64,000 bases of DNA from Morchella semilibera (lineage: Eukaryota; Ascomycota; Pezizomycetes; Pezizales; Morchellaceae). A program made the translations under genes and the position numbers. Below, in pieces: positions 10,935-21,958 of the stretch (within the stretch, counting starts at the first letter, position 1; the number at the start of each line of letters is the position of its first letter). Location: assembly GCA_009192285.1 (NCBI GenBank), contig WBVU01000004.1, positions 4,424,001-4,488,000 on the forward strand, given 5' to 3'. The notes beneath the pieces were generated by a model. It ran no database searches. It was not told the origin of the DNA and saw only the letters and a program-made list of their open reading frames with translations.

Positions 10935-11961
10935 CTACAGCTTCTCCTTACTCTTACCCTCGGCCTTATTGTATATCATGCTGCTCTCGACCTTCACTTT
11001 CGGTCTGCTCAGCTCCCCCTCCTCCAGCAGATCCCGTATCATCTCCTCGTCGCCCACCTGCTGCACAAAACTAAACTCCGGATCGCGCGCATATGCGATC
11101 CTCGCCGCATCCACCAAAATCCTCGCCGTCATCCCCCACACGCGGTAGCGCGTCAGCGTCGCTGCGTCCCACACCGGTGCTTGGAACTCATGCATCCTTC
11201 ACAAGCCCTATTATTTAGCACAGCTCTATCTAGAAGCAACAGCAGGGTAGGCACCGGGGAAACGCACTTCCACTTTTTCCCATTCCATGGCACCCAGCTC
11301 CCCTGGTACCACCCCACACCATCCGTCGCCTCGGGGTCCACGCCCCGCGCCGGATCAACCCCATACCGGACGCCGAGGAAGCGCTCTAATGGCACCGTAA
11401 ACACCTTCGCAACCTCCTTCTCGTCGACGAGTGGCACCAGCGCCTCCTCGACATTGCTCCGGCGGTCCCAGTGCAGGAATGCCACGCATGGACGCACGCC
11501 AAGATTCGTCACTGCCAGCGAGTGCGGCATCTCCGTGAGGTGCTCGACTGTGAAGGCGCGAGAGTCCAGCGGCAGCCCAATCTCTTCAAAGGCCTCGCGC
11601 CGCGCGGTGTGGAATGCCGTTTCACCGGCATCGGCTTTGCCTGCGCTTTATTAGGAGCTGGGGGCGAGTAGCTTATATAGCAAGAGGGACAGACCTCCGG
11701 GGAATGCGACGTGGCCGGCAAAGCTCTTTAGTTTTGCGCTGCGCACGGTGAGGACGACCCTGAGGTCCCCGCGGCGGTCCGCAAAGAGGAGAAGCAGGAC
11801 GGCGGCGCGCCGACTGAGTGGTAGGGCCGTGTAGATGTTTGTTAGTGGGGCTGCATAGTTGCGCAGGTTGGCGATAGCTTGCTGTGTGGGTTAGCAGGGT
11901 TTTTGGGCACAAGGGAGGTGCGGGGGGGAGCTACCGCTGAGGCGGGCGATAATGCGGTCAT
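10935..11961 (-). CDS. Nudix hydrolase, CoA diphosphatase (PCD1/NUDT7-like)
   Basis: Read on the minus strand: exons 11961-11935, 11881-11695, 11640-11274, 11196-10935; 280 aa. The start gives MTALSPASAQAIANLRNY, and the first exon is only nine codons. The Nudix box is intact: GKADAGETAFHTARREAFEE followed by IGL, matching G-x5-E-x7-RE-x2-EE-x-G, with its first Gly coded across intron 2. The upstream strand LTVRSAKLKSFAGHVAFPGG and the downstream LTEMPHSLAVTNLGVRPCVAFL, then VWGMTARIL, match the Pcd1/NUDT7/NUDT8 group, which hydrolyses CoA and its derivatives, often in peroxisomes. The C terminus (KSKEKL) is not a canonical SKL tripeptide but ends in Lys-Leu, so peroxisomal targeting is only a possibility. 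The coding sequence is GC-rich, like its neighbours to the right. Confidence 0.88.
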
Positions 11962-14900
11962 TTTTCGATGTGCTATCTATGCTATAGCTAGGGTGGGGGT
12001 GGGGGGATTGCTTGGGAAATACAGAAGTAATAAGGCATAGACATAGAAAGTACTTACCATGGTCGGTGTGGTGGGTAATTATGTAGGTAGTTTATTTACT
12101 CTAAGGGGGGCGTCTGGGGTTGTTCCCGAGGTTTATGCAGGATGAGATTACATATGCCAGGGTTTGTTATCATGTAGTGTAGTCTAGATCCTCCACCGAG
12201 GTAAAAGAGTGAGAAGTGTGAAGTGAATAAAGTATCCTGGATGTCGATCCTGTTTCTGAGACAGTCCGATCTTGTTTCGCCCAATTGGAAGTCTCGCTTG
12301 CTCTCTTGACGTCAATTCGTTAAAGGAGGACTGCAGCTCAAGACCATCTGTATATCAAGTGAATATATCTCCACAACTCTCCAAACTAATCAATGCGGGG
12401 GCTCCGAGATGGGTTGGACTGAGGAGTAAATCCTTGGGCAGCAATCGTCGTATTTCGATGCAGGAAGGTGAGGAGAAGAAAAAGAGGAGAGGAAGGCCAG
12501 AGACCAGCTCTTCGCAAGGAGTATTGTACGTATTCACTCTCCAAAGTATCCACGTATACATGTACCAGGTCTACATGTAAAGGTGGCCATCAATGAGCCC
12601 ACCGCCCCACGCAGATCAGTCGATGTCTGCCTACAAATACCACAAGGTGTGCGGTAGGTATTGACTTTTAATTTGTAAACAGTCTAGAGACCGGGCCTCG
12701 AAGGAAGCCGGGGATCATGGAATCAAATCATATGAGCTTCGGACAGATATATGGAGCTTTTAGCAATGTATAACCTGCCAATGATCAAAAAACTTACAAC
12801 TCCCCTAGCCAGGATTAAACCACCACCGACCCCCCAGGACCAGATCTCTATCCGCTGATATAAATTCCTAGGCAGTAGGAACTAACCTAGCCTAACCCTC
12901 GCCCTATGGGATTCTAAAACTAGCGACGAGAGTTGTCTCGTTATATCTCCCTCACAGCTGTAACTTGAGCTTTGAAAAAGGTCGCCAGGTAGCATTGCCC
13001 GCGATGAAATATTACTAGTAGTACTTGTAGTCCTATTCTAAGATCCCGTCAACTGAACCTACCGCACTTTACAACTGATCTCAAATATCGTCATCTCTAG
13101 TTTTTGAGCTGATGTTGAACCCGAGTGATGTGCCATGACGTGCCAGCGCTTCGCTGCTGTGGACTGCTGTACTTTCCTCCATACCCCCGGGTCTCGTAGG
13201 GTAGGACGGGTTTAGACAAAAAAATATTTGACTTTTGCTACTACTAGTGAGGCCAGTTAGTGATAGTAGCTCGAGCTCGGCGGTCGAAGGTTATATTATA
13301 TATTCCTATAGCCCTTGATCAACCAAGTCCGCTAAGTCAGTGTAGATATAGTTTCCATGCCCACTCTTTGAATTCAGAACTCGGAACCTACTGCAAGTGT
13401 ATCATCAGCAGGTCCATTATCAGGCCATGTTTCTCCCTTGTCGTACATTAAAAGTACACTCGCCATACACCATATACCCACAAAGAATCCAAGTGTGTCC
13501 AAACGCCCACAAAAGATATCTCCCTACCAACCTCTCGTATTGATCCAACCACCAACCGGGCCAAAACAAGATCGGTTCCAGATCAATACGAAGAAACGCT
13601 TGCACGGTAATCTTCCCAAAGGCCGAGCTAAACCTTCTCTAGTAAAGTCTTGTATCTATAAAAGACACGCCCGTTGTTAACCTTATGTTTCCTGGCCCAG
13701 TATAGCATAATATAAAGAGATGCTAGCAGATTCATAGCGACATCTCCTAGTTGTTTCTCTTACGTATGTAGGTTCCTTGCGCCGGATATAAAACCACAAG
13801 AGCCGTCCCCACAAAGTATGGGAATGACTATCTCATCTCAGCAACTTCCCCTTGTGTGGAACACGGTATTTAGAGAGTAGCGGTGCCCGCAACCCTCAAC
13901 ACGTGCACCACTACGTTCCTCTGTCAGATGTCTTATGGAGACTGTTCTGCTAGATTTAAAGCCCCAAGATGCGATAAAAGGGTCTCGATTCCCAAGGACA
14001 ACCCCAAAATATAGACCAGCCTTCAAGATATCTTCCGCGATCCCTAGTACGGCCTTGTATACATTTCCTGCCAACGATACCGGGGGGGGCGCAATACGAG
14101 GGATGCCACATGGAACTCCTGACTGCCAAACCCCATAGTAATAATCCCCAGGCTACATGCGCCGCCACTTGTGTTCCACGTTGACCCGTCCAACCTGTCA
14201 AACAGAGCCGGATTAAACCTATGGATAGATCACGGTCTCAGAGGCATGCTTTCACATAATTCTCCACGAAGAAAACCTCATGGGAATCCGGTGCCAGCCC
14301 CCCCGCCCCCCCCCCCCCAGTGCCAAACCTACATGCCAAAGGTAACCCATCCCATCCCATAGGCCCGATGGAGTGGGGAGGTGGTGCATAGGGGAAGGAA
14401 GGTGTGGGCGAGCACAGAAAGCTGCGGGGTGCGGGGTGCAGACAAAGCCTACATACACGCATGTGTGCCTGACATCAACTCTGCTCACTTTACAAAGTAT
14501 ATGTATGTATACTTTGTAAAGGGGTTTACAGCATGCCACCCCACCCCACCCCGAAAGCCCCCGCTCCACACAGAGACGTGCACGCCTAGACGGGCAGTTT
14601 GTGGCTGTCCACCCTCGGTATCGGTATTGATACTTTACAGCTATAGCTTATATGTCAATGGCAACAACGAACGAAGACCTACATGTAAGCTTGCCCTTGG
14701 TACCACTGGGGCAGAAACTGTAGGGCATATTTAGCATATACATGTAGTCTTGAGGTGCTTCGAGTGATGCGCCATGATTCATCATGGTTAATCAGGAAGG
14801 TGTTTACTGCTTTTGAGTAGCAACAGCTCTCTCCGCTGATCCCGATAAAAAAAGAACCCCCAAGGATAGGTCATATCCATGTACCTGAAGCTGTTTTGCA

Positions 14901-15308
14901 CCTTCTCTGAGCTATAAGAGGGCCACCCCCAACAGACCAATTGGTCCATCCATAACTACCAAGTTGCTATTTTGTGAAAAGTAAAAAAACAGACTACGGT
15001 AATGTACATGTAATATATATAAGCAGGTATGGGATTCACCAGAATCCTCAAATATCTTGTAGACGCTTCTCTCACTGTGGGGCGAGTGACTCCTCATGTT
15101 TCACCGCCAAGGCCATGCAACGACGTAACTGATCTGAAACCGTTGTACCTATCATCATCTTCCCTGCTACCCTTTCCCCCCCGCCATCGCCATCTCCCCT
15201 CCATCTCCTATATATTCTCACTTTTTACTCAAACCATCAACCCTCATATACAGAAGGATCCTCACACACACACACCTTCACATACACAAAAAAACAACTT
15301 ATACAGAT
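11962..15308. other. 3.3-kb intergenic spacer, no gene recognised
   Basis: This divergent region lies between the Nudix gene and SNX4. No frame could be tied to a protein family. It holds five TACATGTA palindromes (12557, 12572, 14680, 14739, 15005), a strong palindrome (14488-14521), C-rich homopolymers around 14298-14319, and a pyrimidine-rich stretch (about 15150-15210) before SNX4 typical of fungal promoters. Confidence 0.5.
14488..14521. repeat. Perfect 14-bp inverted repeat with 6-nt loop
   Basis: The arms CTTTACAAAGTATA and TATACTTTGTAAAG flank the loop TGTATG. The pairing is perfect. A cruciform, a protein-binding palindrome or a terminator-like hairpin are all possible; there is no gene immediately beside it. 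Confidence 0.75.
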
Positions 15309-16955
15309 ATGGATGATGCTTTCGACGATGTACAATGGAGAAGTGGTACCGATGATGACACCGACAACTCACGACCCGCTACCTCTCACTATGATGTCGA
15401 TATCCCACGAACTCTACAAGACGACAACGCCGAAGACATGGGGCCACAGGCCGGGCCAAGCGCTGACGCTGTGGACCTGGCTGGCGTAGGTATCGACGGG
15501 AAACTCATCACTACTGTTGGGGACCCCCAGACAGTACACGACGGGACCAAGGATGCATTTGTTAACTATCTTGTCACCACCGACGTGAGAACCATACCGA
15601 GCTCCTGTGAAGCTGTGTCCATACAGGAGCTATATAGCTAACACTCCAAACCTGTCTTTTTTTGCCCCCGCTTCTCCCTTCCAGAGCAATTTCTCCTTCT
15701 TCCAACGCCACCCAGGCCACATTACTGTCCGTCGCCGTTTCACGGACTTTGTCTTTCTGTACAAGGCCCTCTCGCGGGAGTTTCCCCAATGCGCCGTGCC
15801 CCCGCTGCCAGACAAACACAAAATGGGTGCGCTCATCTCCAAAGCCACCGTTGCTGCTTGCGCTAAGCCCCACAACCCCCCACTGACTATATATATAATA
15901 TCTTTCTAGAGTACGTCCGAGGGGACCGATTCGGCTCTGACTTTACCGCCCGCAGAGCACACTCGCTGCACCGCTTCCTAAAGCGCATCACGCAGCACCC
16001 GATCCTCCGCAAGACACCGCTACTACTGATTTTCTTGGAGACGCCGGATTGGAACGCCCACATGCGCAAGAGGCCCGCTCGGGGCGCCCCGGCGAATGCT
16101 AGCGACCAAGGGGGCGTGTTTGAGGGGCTGACGGACACATTCCTGAACGCTTTCAGCAAGGTGCATAAGCCAGACCGGCGCTTCATAGAGGTAAGGGAGC
16201 GCGCGGACAAGCTAGACGAGGACCTCGGACATGTCGAAAAGATCATCTCCCGCGTTGTCCGCCGCGATGCCGACCTGGAGGCGGACTATGCGGACCTGTC
16301 GAAAGAGTTCCTGAAGCTGTTGGGCCTCGAGCCGGAGCTGGCGGCACCCATCACGGTATTTGCAAATGCGGTGCAGGCGACAAGCACGGGACTAAAGACA
16401 CTGAAAGAGCACACGGACCAGGACTACCTCGGCTCGCTCAGGGACATGGAGAGCTACATTGTCGCCCTGAAATCCCTCCTCAAGACGCGGGAGCAGAAGC
16501 AGCTCGACTACGAGGCGCTGACAGACTACCTCGCCCGGGCCGTCGCGGAGCGGGACCAGATTGCGTCCGCGCCCTCGGGGACCACGGGGCTAAGCGGGCC
16601 AACGGGGTTCCTGCGGTCCAAGATTGAGGATGTGCGCGGCGTCGACCACGAGCAGAGTCGGCGCGACCGGGTGCGGAAGCTCGAGCTCAAGATTGAGGAG
16701 CTGACGCGCGAGAGCGAGAGCGCGCGTAATGTGACGGAGATGTTTGACGAGGAGGTGGTCAAGGAGGTGGTAAACTTTGAGAGGATCAAGAGCAACGAGA
16801 TGAAGGATACTCTGGGGGGTCTGGCGGCGGCGAACGTTGACTTTTATAAGGGCATGGTTGAGACTTGGGAGCGGATGCTGATGGAGGTGGAGAACGATGT
16901 GGTTGAGCATGAGCAGCATCAGCAGCATCAGCATCATCGTGCGGTCTCGCCATAG
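15309..16955 (+). CDS. SNX4: Sorting nexin SNX4/Atg24 (PX-BAR)
   Basis: Three exons: 15309-15584, 15685-15826, 15910-16955; 487 aa. The acidic N terminus MDDAFDDVQWRSG leads into a PX domain: DAFVNYLVTT, then VRRRFTDFVFLYKALSREFP (basic phosphoinositide-binding residues), then PPLPDKHKMEYVRGDRF with Glu split by intron 2, then RRAHSLHRFLKR and LETPDWNAHMR. The remaining 290 residues are heptad-rich and form the BAR-like coiled coil (DADLEADYADLSKEFLKL and on). This layout is that of fungal Snx4/Atg24, which binds PI3P on endosomes and acts in recycling to the Golgi and in selective autophagy. A short His/Gln-rich tail closes the protein. Coding GC content is high. Confidence 0.94.
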
Positions 16956-17300
16956 GGAATGGGGGGGGAGTGGGATGTATTAGGTTGTGAATGAAAAGGA
17001 CGGGGCGTTTGGGATTGGATCGGATGGGATGGGATGGGATGTTAATGGGGGTCTACGAGGAGGCCAATGTAGTTTTATCTTGGGCTGAGCTGTAGTGCCT
17101 TTTATTTTTATTTTTTTCTTTTCTATTCTTTTTTCTTTGTTTGTTTACAATCACCTTTTTTTCTTTCCTACTTGAAATTGGTTGTACTGTTTTTTTTTTT
17201 TTTTGATAATGACGGGGTCTATATGTTACTTTTTCCCAATGTCATCTAGAACTCCAAAGTAAAAGTACAAAGAGAAGAAAGGAAAAGAAAAGGGAAAACT
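16956..17300. other. Convergent 3' spacer SNX4-FAHD1
   Basis: This short spacer holds both genes' 3' ends: GGGAT repeats (about 17020-17041), and T-rich tracts near 17100-17205. No gene is seen. Confidence 0.5.
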
Positions 17301-18105
17301 CTACACAGACCCATACCCGCCCACTCTCTCCTCGACCGTAACCTCGATCCTCCCCTCCTCAATCTCCTCACCATCAACCGTGATGCCCGCAACCATGACA
17401 TCCCCGGGCACGACCCTGCCAACGCCCTTTGGAGTCCCCGTGAGGACCAGATCGTCCTCAAACAGTGTCGCCACGCCCGTGACGTGCTGCAGCAGCCTGG
17501 GCACCCGGAAGAGCATGAGCGCCGTGCTATCACACTGACGCACCTCGCCATTGACGCGCAGGAAGAGCGTCGCGGCGTGCGGGTCCGGCAGCAGCTCCTT
17601 CGGGATGAAGCCGGACACGGGCAGGAACGTCTTGAACCCTTTACACAGCGTCCACGGGAGGCCCGCCTTCTTTGCCGCCTCCTGGTCTGTGTCCGCTAGT
17701 TAGCCTGTGTGCGCAGCGAGGGGGACCGGGGGGGGGGGGGGGGGCGTGCAGTTCCGCGCAGTCATGTCGATGCCCACGCACCAGCCCTTTACGTAGTCGA
17801 GGGCGTTCTCGGGCGTGAGGTTGTCTGCTGTGGCGCCCATCACGGCCGCAAGCTCAACCTCGTAGTGCAGGTCGACGCCGCGCGGGCAGAGCACGGGGCC
17901 GCTGCGCGGGTGCAGGAGCGCGCTGGGCGGCTTCAGGAAGAAGAAGGGCTCCGCTGGGGCCGTGTTGCGCAGCTCCTTCACGTGGTCGGCGTAGTTGCGG
18001 CCGATGCAGGCTATTGTGCGCGGGGGGCGGAGGAGCGCGCGCTGGTGGTGGTGGGTTAGTGCGGGTGTGTGGAGAGGGGGGGGGGGGGCGTACAGTGAGT
18101 GACAT
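17301..18105 (-). CDS. FAH-domain hydrolase (acylpyruvase/FAHD1-like)
   Basis: Minus-strand exons 18105-18094, 18041-17750, 17686-17301; 229 aa, typical of FAHD1/yeast Fmp41. Motifs in order: TIACIGRNYADHVKEL, PFFFLKP, the metal-ligand segment LHYEVELAAVMG, GIDMTARN, KGFKTFLPVSGF, and VLTGTPKGVG near the end. The family hydrolyses acylpyruvates and decarboxylates oxaloacetate, usually in mitochondria. Exon 1 is only four codons (MSLT). The second intron (17687-17749) has no usable GT donor where homology requires it; a GC donor gives ARN-Y-QEAAKKAGLPW, matching the family. Both introns begin T|gYACG followed by a long C run. A (CAC)n repeat lies just upstream of the ATG. An unspliced frame from 18272 would add a poly-His N terminus. 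Confidence 0.88.
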
Positions 18106-18700
18106 TGTGTATGGTGGTGGTGGTGGTGGTGGTGGTGGTGGTGGTGGTGGTGGTGGTGGTGGTGGTTGGTGATTATGGTTGTTTGGTTGTTTGTAGTCGG
18201 TGGTGGTGGTGGTGCGGGGGTAATGATGCTTTTGTGGGTTCTTGAATGTATTTCCGGTGCCGAGGTTGTCAATGATTGCGGGGCCGGCCGCGGGTGAATT
18301 TATATCCTGCGGGCAGGCAGGGAATTTGTAACGAGTTGCTGGCTGTTTATGCGGGCATTTAGGTACTAATGCGGAGGAGGGGAGCAGTTTAGTTTTTATA
18401 TATATTATTTATATTATATTATTTATATTGTCTACTCGTCTGTTTACTGAGCACTTGCTTGAGGGTTTGAGCTGTAGAGTAGTAAATGCCGTTAATTGAC
18501 CTCTCCGGGCAGGGCCAATGATCACGGTGAGTCAATTGGAGGACGGGCGTGTTTATGGAAATGGATCGAGGATTCAATTGGTTAATGAATTACTGCATGT
18601 CATCTGCACGTATAGAGTATATGATTATCTACTTCTCTGCCTCACCAAATACCGATCATCTCAAGCAACCTCCATCCACATCCACACCACCACCACCAAA
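18106..18700. promoter_or_regulatory. Divergent promoter FAHD1-like / DNAJC17
   Basis: This 0.6-kb region separates two head-to-head genes. It starts with the GGT microsatellite, then becomes AT-rich with TATATATTATTTATATTATA-like sequence near 18399-18430. The 3' 90 bases are CA-rich, ending CACCAAAATG, a good fungal start context for DNAJC17. Confidence 0.5.
18112..18166. repeat. (GGT)n trinucleotide microsatellite
   Basis: About 18 uninterrupted TGG/GGT units. On the minus strand it is (ACC/CAC)n, ending seven bases before the FAHD1-like ATG at 18105, so it should lie in that gene's 5' UTR. Confidence 0.9.
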
Positions 18701-19747
18701 ATGCCCTCCACCGAAGCCGACGCCGCCGCCCACGCAACCTCCTCCACCGACTTCTACGACCTCCTACAAGTACCCACGACCGAAGCCACGCCGAGCACCC
18801 TCCGCAAAGCCTTCCGCAAACAATCGCTCAAATGGCACCCCGACAAGAACCCGGACCCCTCCGCAGCCGAGACCTTCCACCTGCTGACCATCGCCTACGA
18901 CGTCCTCTCGGACCCCGCCACCCGCGCAGCCTACGACGCCGCCCGCGCCGCCCGCAACGCGCGCAAGCGCCGCGCAGAGGCCTTCGACCTCGGCCGCCGC
19001 CGCATGCAGGAGGACCTGGAGGGCCGGGAGCGCGCCGGGAAGCGCGCGCGCACGGAGGAGGACCAGGCCGAGGAGGCGTTCCGCGCACAGATGGATAGGC
19101 TGCGGCGCGAGGGGGCCGAGCTGCGGAGGCGCCGCGAGGAGGCCGTGAAGGCTGCTGCCGCGGAGGAGGGGGAGGAGGAGGAGGAGGAGCAGCAGGAGAA
19201 GACGAGGTTCACGGAGCTGGACCGGACGCTTAAGGTTCGCTGGAAACGGAGTGGGGAGATGACGGGGGGGGCGCTCGAGCAGCTGTTTTCCCGCTTCGGC
19301 CGCGTGCAGGACGTTGTCGTTGTTGCTGCTGCTGCTGCCGCGCCCGCGAAGGAGGGCGAGGGGGAGAGGAAGAAGGAGAAGCGGTACCAGACCGCGCTCG
19401 TGGTGTTCGAGTCCATCGTTGCGGCCCACGCGGCGGTCTGCGAGGCGCGGCAGGGAACACTGCTTTCCGCGTTCAAGGACGTGGCCTGGGCGGCGGGGAG
19501 GGAGCCGGACCTGTCGCGTGAGTCGGCTGTCGCCGCTGCTGCTGAGCAGGCGCAGAAGAAGAAGGGGCCCGAGAAGAGGTTTGCTTCCTTTGGCGGCGGG
19601 GGCGGGGGGCCTTCGGCGGCGGCGCAGGGGGGAACGGACTACGAGAGCATCACGCTGATGCGCATGAGGGCTGCGGAGAAGGCGAGGATCGAGGAGGAGA
19701 TACGGAGGGCTGATGAGAAGGAGGAGGAGGGGGAGGGGGAGGCTTAA
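18701..19747 (+). CDS. J-domain/RRM splicing protein, DNAJC17/Cwf23-like
   Basis: Single exon, 348 aa from the ATG at 18701. The frame extends in-frame to 18518, but the later Met has the better context (CAAAATG) and puts the J domain at the N terminus, as in the family. The J domain covers residues about 17-80: [20 protein letters not shown], then the HPD motif in [10 protein letters not shown], then [16 protein letters not shown] long charged helix (Arg/Glu-rich) follows, then an RRM-like segment ([20 protein letters not shown] through ALVVFESI) and a conserved tail [20 protein letters not shown]. This order is that of DNAJC17/Cwf23, a spliceosome-associated Hsp40. The sequence is extremely GC-rich with poly-Glu and poly-Ala tracts coded by GAG and GCT repeats. 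Confidence 0.9.
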   Translation: MPSTEADAAAHATSSTDFYDLLQVPTTEATPSTLRKAFRKQSLKWHPDKNPDPSAAETFHLLTIAYDVLSDPATRAAYDAARAARNARKRRAEAFDLGRRRMQEDLEGRERAGKRARTEEDQAEEAFRAQMDRLRREGAELRRRREEAVKAAAAEEGEEEEEEQQEKTRFTELDRTLKVRWKRSGEMTGGALEQLFSRFGRVQDVVVVAAAAAAPAKEGEGERKKEKRYQTALVVFESIVAAHAAVCEARQGTLLSAFKDVAWAAGREPDLSRESAVAAAAEQAQKKKGPEKRFASFGGGGGGPSAAAQGGTDYESITLMRMRAAEKARIEEEIRRADEKEEEGEGEA

Positions 19748-21958
19748 TGTCTGTAGTGGTAGTAGTTAGCAGTAGGTAGTATCTAGACTTCTGTTTTTCT
19801 GTTTTTCTCTTTTCTCTTTTTCTCTTTTTTTCTTAATACTGGACTGGACTGGTTGGCTATGCATTGTTTCTTCTTTTTTAACGGCCAGAGCTGCGAGGTA
19901 TCTTCCTTCGCCTTCTTCTTCTGTAGAGTACTACTTATATCAATATCAATCAATATGAACATCACCCGTATTATCCCCCCCTCACACACACACACACAGC
20001 CCGAGACCCACCGAGTGACAGCCCATGAAGACCCAGCACCCCCTCCGGATCCCCCTCCGGCTCCGGGTGGGTTGGTGCCAGCCAACGGATGGGTTCGTGG
20101 GCTTCTATCTACATGTACGTACGTATGTATCTATGCAGCTCTCTCTCTCTCTCTCTCCTCGTACCTATATGTACATTTATTCCCCTACTCGTCTACTTAA
20201 CATATACCCCAAGCATACGAGGCCTGCAGCCGCTCACACGGCCGGTCACGGGCCATCACTCGGCGGGTCGGCTATGCGTGTGGTGGTGTTTTATAGCTAC
20301 GAGTATCTTTGAGCCCGGGGCCCGCTTCCGGCCCGCCCTCCATACACCCCTAACCCACCGACTCCACTCTATGCAGCAACCCTCTCTAGGGCTTGTTCCT
20401 GTTCCGTTTTGCGGGGCGGGTAGGGCTAGCCCAACCTCCTAATCCCCGGTGGGTTGTGGGTTGTGGGTTGTGTGCGTACCTTTCTGGGGGCTGAGCGGGC
20501 GGAGATGGGAAGAGGTGCTGGTCTACACGCCCTAGGGCAAACACCTAGCTACATGTAGATAACTCAACCCACAAACCTGTCACTCATCGCTGGTATCATC
20601 TAGCTAGCTCCCTCTGCTTGTTCTATGATGATGCTTGTGTGGGGCTGTCAACTGATAACCATGTAGTCGACACAAGAGGGGATGCCATTACTCAGATGCA
20701 GCCCCATACTTAGGCTACCCAGCTACACCTCCAGCGTCCACCCGCGACTACAAGGAGCCGGCGTCTCTCCGCCATACATACAGGCCTCGATCCACTCCTC
20801 CAGGACAGTGCGCAGGATGCTCTCCATGCCAGACGCTCTACTACACGATATACCTACTCCAGCCTCTTCCCAAACCCCACCGGCGCGAACGGTGAAGGTC
20901 GCAACCCAGCGATTTGTGGCTGTACTTCCTCGTGGTGTCTGCCTAGTGCGAGGTTGTTGCCAAGAAGCACGCCCATGAGAACCCTAGCCCACATACCTAC
21001 TACACACATGCCCCCCGAGGATTGAACATCAGGTTAAGTGCCCCCCCCCCCCCAACCACCTGCCGATAGACAGACTACATGCAGCTACTGCTCGATCGTG
21101 AGCTTGCATCAGTTTTTAAAAGTTGCTACTAATGATAATTTATCCGCAACTGCCAGAAGAATAGTCCAACTGCCGTGTCATTCGTTATGAAACCCGCACA
21201 TCGTAGGCACATCTCTTAGTAGGTAGACTCATTCAAAATTAAACTACAGGGGGGGAACTGTGAACGAGCCTCAGTAACCCCACCCCACGGAGAAAACCCC
21301 ACTCCATCCCACATCGAGTAGATCACCGAGGATACAGAATTTACTGTGTACCCCGTCCCCCAAGCCCGATCCGATCGGTCGGGTCAAGATGATTGGGATT
21401 ACCCTCTATCATTGGCACCACAAAAGATTTCCCCGCACCCCACACCATTTCCTGTTGCCGTAATCCCCCAGTCCTTGAGTTACAGTTGGATTTCGATTTC
21501 TGTCCCAGACATGCAATGAACCAGGGGCAACAGAACATAGAATGTAGATATCATTACTTTTCCCCCGCCCTCCTCAAAACACCACTTCTCGAATTCTACA
21601 AAACAAAAGAGAAGGAAAAAAGGAAATCCAGGAAAAAAAAAATAAGGAAAGGGAATGAGTGTATTCCCGGCTCCTCTCCACCCCATTACCCGCATAAGTT
21701 CGAGAATTGCAGCTGTCCAGCCATATTGTTTTGAATTTTGGAAAAAACAGAATGCATCCCCCAAACCCCAGAGTAAAAACCAAACACACATACAATCGTA
21801 TAGAATATCAAAGTATCGATGGGACTAGAAAAGAAGAAATAAAAGATAAAACACCACCACTCGCAGAACTTCTGTACTTGCATCTGATAATCCAGAAGCC
21901 CGACGTTGTAACTTTTCTTGTTTTGAAAAAACGTTTTTTTTAATGTATTCAATGGCGT
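19748..21958. other. 2.2-kb convergent spacer DNAJC17-eIF4A
   Basis: No gene recognised. The spacer contains a CT microsatellite (20139-20157), a CA tract near 19983-19997, a C13 run (21041-21053), and two TACATGTA palindromes (20110, 20550). Short open frames in all phases lack recognisable domains. Confidence 0.5.

Noticed and set aside
13838-14201. Overlapping frames on both strands, one reading AGNVYKAVLGIAEDILKAG
   Set aside because: Suggestive helix-like sequence but short, with no homologue recognised and no exon partners.
18518-18700. Upstream in-frame start for DNAJC17 (61 more residues)
   Set aside because: The extension has no resemblance to the family and the later ATG has a better context and fits an N-terminal J domain.
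18764-19429. Long minus-strand frame (221 aa) opposite DNAJC17
   Set aside because: It is the shadow of a very GC-rich gene; the + strand frame has a clear J domain and RRM, the minus frame is Leu-rich low complexity.
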